Source: Dehalococcoidia bacterium (lineage in GTDB: Bacteria > Chloroflexota > Dehalococcoidia > UBA3495). From it: a stretch of 62,640 bases of DNA. The position numbers and the translations under genes are program-made. Where the stretch lies: NCBI GenBank assembly GCA_030753265.1, contig JASMCQ010000092.1, forward strand, positions 1-62,640. Direction: 5' to 3'. Shown here piece after piece: positions 52,601 through 61,198 of this stretch (positions are counted from its first letter, which is position 1; each line of letters begins with the position of its first letter). The notes beneath the pieces were generated by a model. The model was given only the letters and a program-made list of their open reading frames with translations, did not search any database and was not told where the DNA came from.

Positions 52601-53800
52601 TCAGATCACCTCCATGGTCCGGAGCCGGGCGAGGTCCGCATCGGAGTATCCCAGGCGGCCACCGAAAAGCTCGCTGTTGTGCTGCCCCAGGGTTGGAGCG
52701 GGCCGTTGCGCTTTCCAGGGGGTACCGGCCATCACGAAGGGCGCTCCGGGGTATGTCATCGGGCCGGCCACCGGGTGGTCGATCTCCACAAAATAGTCCC
52801 GGTCCTGAAACTGGTCGCTGGCCAATATCTCCTCCGGTGACTGGATTACCCCGTAGGTAAACCGCCGCCGGTTGGCCTCGTAGAACACGTCGAATTTCTT
52901 CAGGGGCAGGAACACCCGGTCCAGAATCTCCCCAAACTCTTCGGCGTTGGCCAGCCGGGCCGAGCTGGTGTTGAACTTCTCATCGTCCAATTCCGGCGCG
53001 CCCATCAATTCCACCACGGTCTTCCAATTGGAGGTGGCGGTCGACCCGGGATTGGGAAGGACGTAGCCGTCGGACACCTCGCGCGTACGGGTCAGGTCGC
53101 CGTGGTGGTTCGGCTGACGGCGACGCACGGCCCCGGCGTAGGTGTAGGAACAGACCACGTCCCGCAGGCTTGACGCCATGCACTCCTGGACCGAAACGTC
53201 GATTTGCTGGCCCTCCCCGGTGAGCCGCTGGCGGTAAAGAGCGATGAGGGTGGCGGCCGCGGCGTCGGTGCCGGCCTTGAACTGGGCCTGATTGAGGGCG
53301 TGCTTCAGCGGCTCCCGGTCGTGGTTGCCGAAGACGTACATCAGCCCCCCCAGGGCGTAGGCCACGATTTCGGTGGCCCGGTAGTCCCGGTAGGGGCCGG
53401 TCTGGCCGAAGCTGGAGATTGACACCATAATCAGGGACGGGTTTTCCTGGCGCAGGGTGGCGAAGTCCAGCCCCAGGGAGGGCATGACTCGCGGGGTGAA
53501 ATTTTCGACCAGGATGTCGGATTCTCGAGCCAGGCTTTTCAGCATCTCCCGGCCGCGACCGGACTTCAGGTTCAACGTCACGCCCCGTTTACTAGTGTTC
53601 AGGTAGAGGAAGGGCAGGCTCTTATCCGGTCCCGCTTCGTCATGGAAGAAGGGTGGAATATGCCTTGCCGGGTCCCCGCCGGGACGCTCGACCTTGACCA
53701 CGTCGGCGCCGTGGTCGGCCAACAGCTTGGTGCAATAGGGTCCGGCGATGTGGTGGGTGAGGTCCAGCACCTTCACCCCTTGTAGTGCTCCTTCGGCCAT
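52601..53800 (-). CDS. CaiB/BaiF (class III) CoA-transferase-like protein, Gln at the catalytic position
   Basis: This 399-residue protein starts GVKVLDLTHHIAGPYCTKLLADHGA and resembles the protein at 34809-36104 more than its own neighbour (shared SSFGQTGPYRD, DYFVEIDHPVAGP). At the nucleophile position it reads NQAQFKAG, with Q173 for Asp. It is the first gene of a tight two-gene operon with the Asp-type paralogue. The repeated Gln/Asp pairing in this window suggests a conserved heteromeric enzyme in which this subunit does not form the covalent intermediate. AAGGTG lies upstream of the ATG. Confidence 0.92.
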   Translation of the reverse strand: MAEGALQGVKVLDLTHHIAGPYCTKLLADHGADVVKVERPGGDPARHIPPFFHDEAGPDKSLPFLYLNTSKRGVTLNLKSGRGREMLKSLARESDILVENFTPRVMPSLGLDFATLRQENPSLIMVSISSFGQTGPYRDYRATEIVAYALGGLMYVFGNHDREPLKHALNQAQFKAGTDAAAATLIALYRQRLTGEGQQIDVSVQECMASSLRDVVCSYTYAGAVRRRQPNHHGDLTRTREVSDGYVLPNPGSTATSNWKTVVELMGAPELDDEKFNTSSARLANAEEFGEILDRVFLPLKKFDVFYEANRRRFTYGVIQSPEEILASDQFQDRDYFVEIDHPVAGPMTYPGAPFVMAGTPWKAQRPAPTLGQHNSELFGGRLGYSDADLARLRTMEVI

Positions 53801-53844
53801 TTGTCACCTTTTCCGTTGCGTCGCGGGCTGACGGCATTATAGCG

Positions 53845-53880
53845 CTGGGGGAGCTTCTTTTTCAAAAGAAGCTCCCCCAG
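53845..53880. terminator. long perfect hairpin, family H repeat
   Basis: CTGGGGGAGCTTCTTTT and AAAAGAAGCTCCCCCAG form a 17-bp perfect stem around two bases. It lies in the gap between the leftward lyase gene (ending 53950) and the start of the CoA-transferase operon, so it could end the lyase transcript; on the minus strand no long U run follows. Sequence beyond it (GACCCCCTTAAG) matches the other family H copy near 46079. Confidence 0.55.
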
Positions 53881-53949
53881 ACCCCCTTAAGAAAACCGGG
53901 CATGGCTTGGTTCTCTCCGGAGAGGTTCTTCAAAATACCACGGCGACGC

Positions 53950-55443
53950 CTAGCTCCCCTCGCTCAGAATACCGGCGACCCGCTCCTCCATCTCCCGGCG
54001 TCCCGCCGCCTGTCTTTCTCTTTTGCTCCGAATGCTTTGCGCCGCCTCCGCCAGCAAGCCACGGCACTCCTCCAACATGCGCCGCACTTCTTGCGGAGAG
54101 GTGGAGCCCGGTGTGACCTTCAGGCTGACGCAGTGGGCGATGTCCAGGGTCTGCTCCACTTCATCTTGAGGCAACTGAACGGAGACCCCCGTCCGGTCCA
54201 TGATTGCCGAGTCCAGGTCCTCGGCCCGTAGCCCCAGAATGTTCAGCCCGCGCTCTTCCAGCCGGTTGAGGGCTATCGCCACCACCTGGTGCGCGGCCCG
54301 GTAGGAGATTTCGGCATGCCGCATGACCAGGGCGATAAAGGCGGTCGCCTGGTCCCCCTGCTGGGAAGACAGCAGGTTCATGCGCTCCCGGTTGGCCGTC
54401 AGAGAGCGGATGGTCCCGGTCATGATGCGAAAAGTGTCCCGGAACTCCTCGGCGGTGCTCCATAGCTCCCGGAGCAACTCGGTACCCACGAAGGGCTCGT
54501 CCGACGTGGTCTTGCACATGGCCAGGGCCCCGGTGAGACGTCCCAACAGCAGCCCCCCGCTGGTGGCGGCGACTATCCCTGGGGAATACGGTATCTTGGT
54601 CTGGACGGCGACGCTGCTGGATATGGAGTACTCCGGCCCCAGGGTAACCAGGTCGAACTCCTTGGTGGATAGGACCCTCAGGTCCTGGGCCAGGCGCGCC
54701 ACGATATTTCCGGCCAGGGTTTCGGCCCAGAAGGTCATTAGCAGGTAGTCGAAATTGCGGATGCTGTCCCTCGCGTGGGCCGCCACCCGGTCAAACCCAA
54801 GCAGCCGGGCCTCCAAATCCAGGTCCACCGGGAAGTAGGAGCCGGACCCCACTTCGGCCGCGGAGGCGTTCTCGTTGGTATGGCGGTAGGCCATCTCGAA
54901 TGCCTCACCACTCCGCTGCAACGCGTACACGAAAGAGAGGAGGTAGTACCCGAAGGTCCAGGGCTCCGAGGAGTGAAGGTAGGCGTAACCGGGCATCACC
55001 GCGCCGGCATACTCTTCCGCCCGCTCCAACAGGGCCTCCTGAAGGGCCGACAGGTCCTCCATCTGGTCCAACAGAATACTCCGGATGACGATACGGCTGG
55101 CCACGGAGCGGTTGGTTGGACTGGAGCGGCCGATGTGAATCCAGCCGCTGAGCTGTTCGCCCAGCTTCTCCTGGAGGTAGTTTTCGCCCGAGTGCACCCC
55201 TCCCAGCCGCAGGCGGCTACGGGCCTCGTATACCCCCTCCCGCTCCATGTCCTTGAACCCCCCAAGCAGGGCCCGGGCAACGTCCTGGGTGACTAGCCCC
55301 GACTCTTTGAGGGCCACCACGTGGGCCACGTCGTACCAGTGCATGGCCTCGAAGAAGTCCCGCCGGTTCAGCGCCTCGACATAGTAGTGTTGAAGCAGGG
55401 GATCGGGATCACTTCCGGTGCGGGTCTTGTGGAAGAATGCCAC
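53950..55443 (-). CDS. argininosuccinate lyase-like protein (aspartase/fumarase superfamily)
   Basis: This 497-residue helical protein follows the three-region pattern of the superfamily. GGVHSGENYLQEKLG and WIHIGRSSPTNRSVASR (about 105-121) correspond to the HTGRSRNDQVATD block of argininosuccinate lyase. HSSEPWTFGYYLLSF matches the QHAQPTTFGHYLL block. The mobile loop SSSVAVQTKIPYSPGI (about 275-290) matches GSS--PQKKNP. The serine of the loop is kept, but R-N-D and K-K-N are changed, so it is a paralogue with a different substrate rather than ArgH itself. The start is a GTG at 55441-55443 with AAGAGG upstream. No arginine genes are nearby. Confidence 0.85.
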   Translation of the reverse strand: MAFFHKTRTGSDPDPLLQHYYVEALNRRDFFEAMHWYDVAHVVALKESGLVTQDVARALLGGFKDMEREGVYEARSRLRLGGVHSGENYLQEKLGEQLSGWIHIGRSSPTNRSVASRIVIRSILLDQMEDLSALQEALLERAEEYAGAVMPGYAYLHSSEPWTFGYYLLSFVYALQRSGEAFEMAYRHTNENASAAEVGSGSYFPVDLDLEARLLGFDRVAAHARDSIRNFDYLLMTFWAETLAGNIVARLAQDLRVLSTKEFDLVTLGPEYSISSSVAVQTKIPYSPGIVAATSGGLLLGRLTGALAMCKTTSDEPFVGTELLRELWSTAEEFRDTFRIMTGTIRSLTANRERMNLLSSQQGDQATAFIALVMRHAEISYRAAHQVVAIALNRLEERGLNILGLRAEDLDSAIMDRTGVSVQLPQDEVEQTLDIAHCVSLKVTPGSTSPQEVRRMLEECRGLLAEAAQSIRSKRERQAAGRREMEERVAGILSEGS

Positions 55444-55471
55444 AGTCTACCTCTTCTTGTATTGCCGGGGA

Positions 55472-55780
55472 GATCAGCGGTCAGTAGTCAGCTATCAGCA
55501 GTCAGCCTCTTGTGCTTGAGAAGAGGCCAAGTCTCGACCTCCATTGGGGCTTGCTATACGACAATTTCTTATCGGTGGATCGAACCCAGCGCCATCGGGT
55601 CTCCCTTCCCCACGATCGTCTTTCCGGCGAAGGCCGGAATCCAGAGATGTCTCAACTGGTTCCTGGCCTTCGCCGGGATGACGGGTCGGCTATCAACCAT
55701 TTGCGGGACTCTAGACTAGAATCTTGTGCCTTTATGGCAGGGGGTACGGAGCCCAAAGCTGATGGCTGATAGCTGACGGC
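55472..55780. repeat. 309-bp composite repeat: inverted RTCAGCN arrays around a family D element
   Basis: The left end is five consecutive heptamers (ATCAGCG GTCAGTA GTCAGCT, then ATCAGCA GTCAGCC). The right end is GCTGATGGCTGATAGCTGAC at 55758-55777 in inverse orientation. Between them, at 55621-55685, lies a family D unit: TTCCGGCGAAGGCCGGAATC and, 40 bases on, CTTCGCCGGGATGACGGG. The region has no gene. Confidence 0.72.
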
Positions 55781-55781
55781 T

Positions 55782-57428
55782 CTAGAACGCCCTCCGGTGG
55801 GAAAACTCCGTCTCAGCGGAGGTGATGAACTCCAGCAGCACCGCCCGGCCATCTTGCTCCGTCACCTTTCGGGCCCGCTGAAATGCCGGAATGATCTCAG
55901 CCGGGTCCTCCACCCGTTCGGCGTAGCCACCCATGGCCCGGCCCAGATCGGCGTAGTTCCCGCCCAGGTCGCGGGATTTGTACCGCTCATGAGAAGCAGC
56001 CATGTGAGGGATTTCAATAGCCATGGTGGAGTTGTTTAGCACCACGGTGATAATGGGAATCTCGCTCCGCACGGCGGTCTCGAAATCCAAGCCGGTCATC
56101 CCAAAGGCGGCGTCACCCATGAAATTGATGCACACCTTTTCAGGCTTGGCCAGCTTGGCGCCGATGGTCAGCCCCAGCCCGGTGCCCAGCCCGTGGGATT
56201 TCCCCCAGCCCAGGTAGGATCGGGGTCCATTGGAACGGTAGAAGGGCACGATCTGGTCCCTGGGGCTGCCCGAGTCGTGGGTTACGATGGCGTCCTCGGG
56301 CCGTATCGCCTGCATCAGGTCCCAGATCACCCTATAGGGATTGATCGGGGTGCTGGAACTGGTGAGCTTGCCGGTCCACAGGCCGAGCCACGAACCCCGC
56401 TCCGACTCGATCTCCGCCGCCACGGTCTCATCCGATTGACGGCTGTTGCCCACGATATCCCGGCAGGCGTCGATCATCTGGCGCAGCACCAGCTTGGCGT
56501 CACCGACGATGGGGTGGTCGATGTTGTAGTCCTTGTTGATGTCACCCGGGTCGTTGGTGGCCTGAATCAGGGTCTTGCCGGGCGGGATATTCATGCACAT
56601 TCCGTGCTTGGTGAAGCTGCAGCCAATGCCGAAAATGACGTCCGCCCGGCCCACGAATTTGTACACGGGGCCCGACATCACGCCGGAGCCGCTGCCCAGG
56701 GCCAGGGGATGGGTCTCCGGAAAGGCGCTCTTTCCCAGCAAGGTGGTCATCACCGGGGCCTTGAGCAGCTCAGCCAGCTCCACCAACTCTTCGCCGGCGC
56801 CGGCGTACAGCGACCCTTGGCCGGCGTGGATGACCGGGTGGCGGGCCTGGCAAAGGGCTTGGGCCGCCGCCTCCACGTCCCGAGGGTCTCCCTGGCTGGC
56901 GACCCGGCGGCTGGGCCGGTAATAGAAGGCCTCCTCGGCCACCTCTTCCAGGGCAACGTCTATGGGGATTTCCACCGCCACCGGGCCGGGACGGCCCTGG
57001 CGCAGCGCGGCGAAGGCCCGCCGCAAGATTCCTGAGGTCCGATCCGGCATATTTACCTGCTCGATGTACCTGGTCACCCCGGCGTAGGCCGCCAAGGAGC
57101 TGAAGTGAGGTTGGATGCCCTGCCACGACCTAGGGTGGCCGGTGGGCAATATCAAAATCGGGGTTGAATCGGAGTAGGCGGTGGCGACACCGGAGTAAGC
57201 ATTCTCCGCGCCGGGCCCGTATTGGAAAGCGACCGCGCCCATGCGCTCGCCGTTGGTCACCCGGCTGAACCCATCGGCGATACCCACGCCGACCCGCTCC
57301 TGGCGGCAGATGATGGGGCGGATCCCGGCCACGGCGGCGCTCTCAAACACCGGCGTGGTGGGAAAGCCACAGAGGTATTCCACCCCTTCCCGTTTCAGTA
57401 TCTCGATGATAGTCTCTACGGTATTCAC
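55782..57428 (-). CDS. thiamine-pyrophosphate-requiring enzyme (acetolactate synthase-like family)
   Basis: This 548-residue protein has PYR, central and PP domains. The activating glutamate is E44 in CRQERVGVGIADGFSR, and the TPP/Mg motif is MGDAAFGMTG with NN about 26 residues later. Other family blocks include QYGPGAENAYSGVATAY, GPVAVEIPIDVALEE and SGSPRDQIVPFYR. It is not acetolactate synthase itself: key substrate residues differ and no regulatory subunit gene is nearby. Decarboxylation, or carboligation of a 2-oxo acid or 2-hydroxyacyl compound, is likely but unspecified. The start is GTG with GAGGAGG 9 bases before it. Confidence 0.9.
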   Translation of the reverse strand: MNTVETIIEILKREGVEYLCGFPTTPVFESAAVAGIRPIICRQERVGVGIADGFSRVTNGERMGAVAFQYGPGAENAYSGVATAYSDSTPILILPTGHPRSWQGIQPHFSSLAAYAGVTRYIEQVNMPDRTSGILRRAFAALRQGRPGPVAVEIPIDVALEEVAEEAFYYRPSRRVASQGDPRDVEAAAQALCQARHPVIHAGQGSLYAGAGEELVELAELLKAPVMTTLLGKSAFPETHPLALGSGSGVMSGPVYKFVGRADVIFGIGCSFTKHGMCMNIPPGKTLIQATNDPGDINKDYNIDHPIVGDAKLVLRQMIDACRDIVGNSRQSDETVAAEIESERGSWLGLWTGKLTSSSTPINPYRVIWDLMQAIRPEDAIVTHDSGSPRDQIVPFYRSNGPRSYLGWGKSHGLGTGLGLTIGAKLAKPEKVCINFMGDAAFGMTGLDFETAVRSEIPIITVVLNNSTMAIEIPHMAASHERYKSRDLGGNYADLGRAMGGYAERVEDPAEIIPAFQRARKVTEQDGRAVLLEFITSAETEFSHRRAF

Positions 57429-57556
57429 CGGTTTACCTCCTCAGCGGCGAGTACTCTGTCCCAGTAAGAGTGAATAATGTCATTCCGGCCGCAGGGACGA
57501 CTCATGAGGATGGAGGGAGCGGCCCCATTCCATCCTGCGACATCCCTCCCCAAGAA

Positions 57557-57780
57557 ATCGTCCTTCCGGCGAATGCCGGAATCCAGAATCGCGCCAACTG
57601 GATCCCGGCCTCCGCCGGGATGACGGGGCGGGTATCGCCCCAGCTACGAGTCGCCGTGGTTTTCAGTCAGCTCAACTGTCGATAATTATCTCCCCGAGCC
57701 CCTTGGCTCAGGATAAACTCCGCGAGGAATCTCGTCTTTGCGCTGAGATTCCTCGTTGCTCCGCTCCTCGTAATGACATC
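57557..57780. repeat. family D and family C repeats
   Basis: The gap 57429-57872 has no gene. A family D element at 57560-57627 (CTTCCGGCGAATGCCGGAATC ends, shortened here: TTCCGGCGAATGCCGGAATC) parallels the copy at 55621 almost base for base, including CAACTGG and GCCGGGATGACGGG. At 57721-57780 an inverted family C unit reads GAGGAATCTCGTCTTTGCGC and then GAGATTCCTCGTTGC. Confidence 0.7.
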
Positions 57781-57872
57781 CTGGAAGCATCAAGGCGGCT
57801 GAGTACTGGATTTCCGCGTTCGAGGGTGAGCGGCGGCCGCCCTCCAGAACTCTACGGGAACTTCCCGGGGGC

Positions 57873-59438
57873 CTAATCGGGCTGGCCGTACTGGGCCCGC
57901 AGGTCCCGCTTCAGCACCTTGCCCATCACGTTCCGGGGAAGCTCGTCAATGAACACCACCGACCGGGGACGCTTGTAGCTGGACAGCCGATCCTGACAGT
58001 GCCGCTCCAACTCCTCCTCGGTCACTCCCCCGGCGCGGACCACAACCACGGCGCGGATCTCCTCCCCCCACTCTTCATCCGGGACGCCGATGATCGCGGC
58101 GTCGGCAACCTGAGGGTGGGCCATGAGCACCTGCTCGACCTCCTCAGGGGACACCATCTCTCCGCCCCGCTTGATGAAATCCTTGGCCCGGCCGGACAGG
58201 AAGATGTAGCTGTCCTCGTCTTGGTAGCCCAGGTCGCCGGTGTAAATCCAGCCGGAGCGAATGGCGTCCCGGGTGGCGGCCTCCTCGTGCCAATAGCCGG
58301 CCATCATGCGAGAACCGCGGGCGACGATCTCCCCAACGTCTCCCGCCGGCACGGTATTGCCGTCCTCGTCGACTATTTGCACTTCCACGTCGTCCAGGGG
58401 CTTGCCGATGGACGTCAGCCGCCGCAGCTTCTTCTCGATCACTTCCGGGGTCCCGTCCAGGATATGGTCTTCGGGCGGCAGCATGGTGATGGTGGAAGCG
58501 GTCTCAGTCTGCCCAAAGGCGTTGATGAACCTGGCGCCGGGGAACTCCTGGATGGCCCGCCTGATCACCGACAAGGGCATCGACGCCGCGCCGTAGGTGA
58601 TAACGTCCAGGGATGAGAGGTCGAATTCATGAAAGCGGGGGTGCTCCATCAGGTGCTTCAGCATGGTGGGGACCAGCATGGCCCGGTCGGCCCGGTATTC
58701 TTGGACCGCCGTCAACCACTCCACGGGCTCGAACTGGCGCATGAGTATCAAGCTCCGGCCGCCGTACACCGCCGCCAGGGAGGCTTGGAGCCCCGCGATG
58801 TGGTAGAGGGGCACGGAGAGCAGGTTGGTTTCCTCGGCCTCCGGGTCGGCGGGGGTGACCGTCGCCAGCAGATATGAGGAGAAGCTCTCGTGGGTGAGCA
58901 TCACCCCCTTGGGCACGCCCGTGGTCCCGGCGGTAAACATAATAACCGTCGTGTCGCCGTCCTCCGCCTCCGGGAAGTGGACCTCGTCGTCGGAGGCGCC
59001 GGCCATCAACTCGTCCCAGCTCAGCATCCCCCCGGTGGCTCCTCCGTCCAGGACCACCACCCGGTCCGGGGGAAGCCCCCCCTCGGCATCTCCGGTCCGG
59101 GGCAGCAACGATAGGTAGCGCTCCCCGAGAAACAGCATGCTCGGTTGGGCGATGGACAGCATCCGCTCCAGCTCCTCGGTCTTGGCGCGGAAATTGATGG
59201 GCACGTATATTGCGTCCAGCTGGGCCGTGGCGAAGTATGCCTCGATGCCTTGGGTGCAGTTCACCTGCATCATGGCCACCCGGTCTCCGGGTCCGATCCC
59301 CCGGGCGGCCAGGGCGTTGGCCAGCCGGTTTACCCGCTCTTGGAGACCGGCGAAGGTCACCGCCTCGCCGTCGAAGTGGACCGCGGCACGGTCAGGAACT
59401 ATGGCGCTGGCGATGGTCAAGAACTCCGTGGTGCGCAT
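57873..59438 (-). CDS. AMP-dependent acyl-CoA synthetase/ligase
   Basis: This 521-residue ANL-family enzyme shows IMFTAGTTGVPKGVMLTH (ATP loop), YGAASMPLSV, NAFGQTETAS, GWIYTGDLGYQDEDSY, the hinge SGRAKDFIKRGGEMVSPEE and the catalytic lysine in NVMGKVLKRDLRAQ. All are intact, so it should activate a carboxylate to its CoA thioester. Its substrate may be a medium-chain or aromatic acid. Of two close ATGs, the second (59438) has GGAGGGG at proper distance and is chosen. The gene is alone between repeat-rich gaps. Confidence 0.94.
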   Translation of the reverse strand: MRTTEFLTIASAIVPDRAAVHFDGEAVTFAGLQERVNRLANALAARGIGPGDRVAMMQVNCTQGIEAYFATAQLDAIYVPINFRAKTEELERMLSIAQPSMLFLGERYLSLLPRTGDAEGGLPPDRVVVLDGGATGGMLSWDELMAGASDDEVHFPEAEDGDTTVIMFTAGTTGVPKGVMLTHESFSSYLLATVTPADPEAEETNLLSVPLYHIAGLQASLAAVYGGRSLILMRQFEPVEWLTAVQEYRADRAMLVPTMLKHLMEHPRFHEFDLSSLDVITYGAASMPLSVIRRAIQEFPGARFINAFGQTETASTITMLPPEDHILDGTPEVIEKKLRRLTSIGKPLDDVEVQIVDEDGNTVPAGDVGEIVARGSRMMAGYWHEEAATRDAIRSGWIYTGDLGYQDEDSYIFLSGRAKDFIKRGGEMVSPEEVEQVLMAHPQVADAAIIGVPDEEWGEEIRAVVVVRAGGVTEEELERHCQDRLSSYKRPRSVVFIDELPRNVMGKVLKRDLRAQYGQPD

Positions 59439-59762
59439 TGGCATCCCCTCCGTGGATCGTATTCAGCCGTTATCCAGGCAAGAGTTTTCAGGTGGACCCG
59501 GCACTCCTGCCCCAGAACAGTCATCTCATGTCTCCGGGCTAGGACCCGGGCCGCCGGCCTGGCCTCCGGACGCGTCCCCTCCTTGAGGGGCCCAAACCAC
59601 CTGCGATCGCGCAACACTGAGTTGACCTAAAGCAACTATTTGAAGGTTTGTCGCAGGACCCGTTGAGACTTCCCTAGGAGTTTCGGACAGCCTCTTACCT
59701 GACTGCGGATTATCTTGAGTCGTAGCTGGCCTGTGTTTGCACTCACCTTGCTTCCATGGTCA
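59439..59762. other. intergenic region with a degenerate crotonase-gene tail
   Basis: At 59537-59594 the minus strand reads LKEGTRPEARPAARVLARR, echoing LPEGLRLEARVASRVLARDR at the end of the crotonase gene at 60414. The two stretches of 58 bases agree at about 45 positions. The rest (59600-59762) is less GC-rich and shows no gene or RNA that I recognise. Confidence 0.5.
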
Positions 59763-60347
59763 CTAATCTCCCGTCTGAATTGTCACCTGAGAAAGCGTGA
59801 GGGTCAACAGCGCTTCAACTTTTCCATCAGCCGGATCCATCATTGATTGGTACCGGCCAAACTCCCCGCTATCCGCCAGTGCGGTCGCGACCGTCAGTTG
59901 TTGTCCAGCCTCTTCATACTCGGACCACGATTGTTTCCAAGAATCCACGAGAGCTTTTTGAGCGTCCTGGTCATCACTGTAAAGTTGGGATATAACACGT
60001 TCACCTTCGCCGCTGTCAATCCAGAGCCCCCCGACCTTCCCGGCTCGGACCAAGAACTGTGCTAGCGTAGCGACTTGCCTTCGGTAATCGGCGACGTCTA
60101 CTCGGCCCGGCCAGCGTGATGCCGGCTCAACCTGCAAGGCGTCCACTGTTGCTCTCAGGTTGTCATAATGCAGTATTACCTGGCGGAACTCCAGCTCCAC
60201 CCCCAGGGCTCCGGAGGGGAGCGCCACGTAATCGGTCAAAGGCATTATGGTCGGCTCCGGCGATGGAGTCGGCGGGGGAGTGGCTTCCGCGCAGGCCATA
60301 CCACCGAAGAGGAGAGCCGCTACGACCGGTACCATACACAGTTTCAT
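59763..60347 (-). CDS. small predicted lipoprotein or secreted protein
   Basis: This 194-residue protein of unknown family begins with a signal peptide (MKLCMVPVVAALLFGGMAC). The Cys preceded by GMA could be a lipidation site, though the lipobox is not ideal. A Pro/Thr-rich linker (EATPPPTPSPEPT) follows, then a soluble helical domain (about 50-194) with W residues in KVGGLWIDSGEGER and DSWKQSWSEYEEAGQQL. It is probably an extracytoplasmic anchored protein. The start at 60347 is chosen because AGAAGG lies 10 bases upstream and the signal peptide begins there; an in-frame start eight codons earlier adds only GLEGSSI. No functional link with the neighbouring crotonase gene is evident. Confidence 0.72.
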   Translation of the reverse strand: MKLCMVPVVAALLFGGMACAEATPPPTPSPEPTIMPLTDYVALPSGALGVELEFRQVILHYDNLRATVDALQVEPASRWPGRVDVADYRRQVATLAQFLVRAGKVGGLWIDSGEGERVISQLYSDDQDAQKALVDSWKQSWSEYEEAGQQLTVATALADSGEFGRYQSMMDPADGKVEALLTLTLSQVTIQTGD

Positions 60348-60413
60348 GATCGACGAACCTTCTAACCCCACTCCTCACCGGCCTGGTTTCGATACGATCC
60401 GCCTCACGGACGG

Positions 60414-61142
60414 TCATCCCCTGTCGCGGGCCAGGACCCGGGATGCGACCCTGGCCTCCAGACGCAACCCCTCCGGCAGGGGCACATCGCCGCCTCGCCG
60501 CAGGCAGGCCTTCGCCGCCTCCGCCAGGTCCGGGTCTAACCCGGCCAGGCGCCTGACGATCCGCCAAGCCTCTCCCAGCAGGTCTTCCTCAGCCACCAAC
60601 CGGGTCAGCAACCCCAGGCGCAACGCCTCCGCGGCATCGAACCGGCGGCCGGTCAGCAGCAGATACAGGGCGCCGGAGCGTCCCAGGCTTCTGGGCAGCG
60701 TCTGAGTTCCACCGGCCGCGGGTATCATCCCCAGGTGCACCTCCGGCATGGCGAACACGGTGCCGGCGGCTCCGACCCGGATGTCGCCGAGCAGGACAAT
60801 CTCGACGCCTGACCCGATGCAGTACCCGTGGGGCGCCACCACCACCGGTATCGGGAGGTGAAGCAGCTGGCCCCACACGTCCCGCTCCCAGCGGACCTGC
60901 CGGGCGATTGCCAGGGAAGGGGCCGTGCCGAACTCCGTCAGGTCGGCGCCGGCGCAGAAGGCCCGTCCCTCTCCGGTAATCAGCAACGCCCTCACCTCGG
61001 TATCATCCACCACGGCGGCCAGGGCCTCGGAGAAATCGTCCCGCATCTGGATGTTGTAGGCGTTGAGCACCTTGGGCCGGTTCAGGGAAATATGGGCCAC
61101 GGCCCCGTCCTTGTCGTACAGCAGGGTATCAAATGCCGGCAT
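60414..61142 (-). CDS. enoyl-CoA hydratase/isomerase (crotonase)
   Basis: This 242-residue crotonase keeps both catalytic glutamates: SGVEIVLLGD and MPEVHLGMIPAAGGTQ. The oxyanion-hole motif ITGEGRAFCAGADL is normal, as is the start HISLNRPKVLNAYN. Of the five crotonases in the window it is the only one with a complete hydratase site, so hydration of a 2-enoyl-CoA is plausible. It is somewhat shorter than usual (about 255-260) at the C-terminus. It is followed by the lipoprotein gene and preceded by a PHP-domain gene, all leftward. Confidence 0.93.
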   Translation of the reverse strand: MPAFDTLLYDKDGAVAHISLNRPKVLNAYNIQMRDDFSEALAAVVDDTEVRALLITGEGRAFCAGADLTEFGTAPSLAIARQVRWERDVWGQLLHLPIPVVVAPHGYCIGSGVEIVLLGDIRVGAAGTVFAMPEVHLGMIPAAGGTQTLPRSLGRSGALYLLLTGRRFDAAEALRLGLLTRLVAEEDLLGEAWRIVRRLAGLDPDLAEAAKACLRRGGDVPLPEGLRLEARVASRVLARDRG

Positions 61143-61159
61143 GGTAACTCTCGATTCTC

Positions 61160-61184
61160 TGCTATCAGCTGTCAGCCGTCAGCT
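61160..61184. repeat. heptamer-type repeat
   Basis: CTATCAGCTGTCAGCCGTCA continues with GCTGG: three tandem RTCAGCN units between the PHP and crotonase genes. Confidence 0.6.
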
Positions 61185-61198
61185 GGCTTCTCACGCCC

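Noticed and set aside
55472..55507. Heptamer array as a CRISPR array
   Set aside because: Units of 7 bases have no spacers and no cas genes are present.
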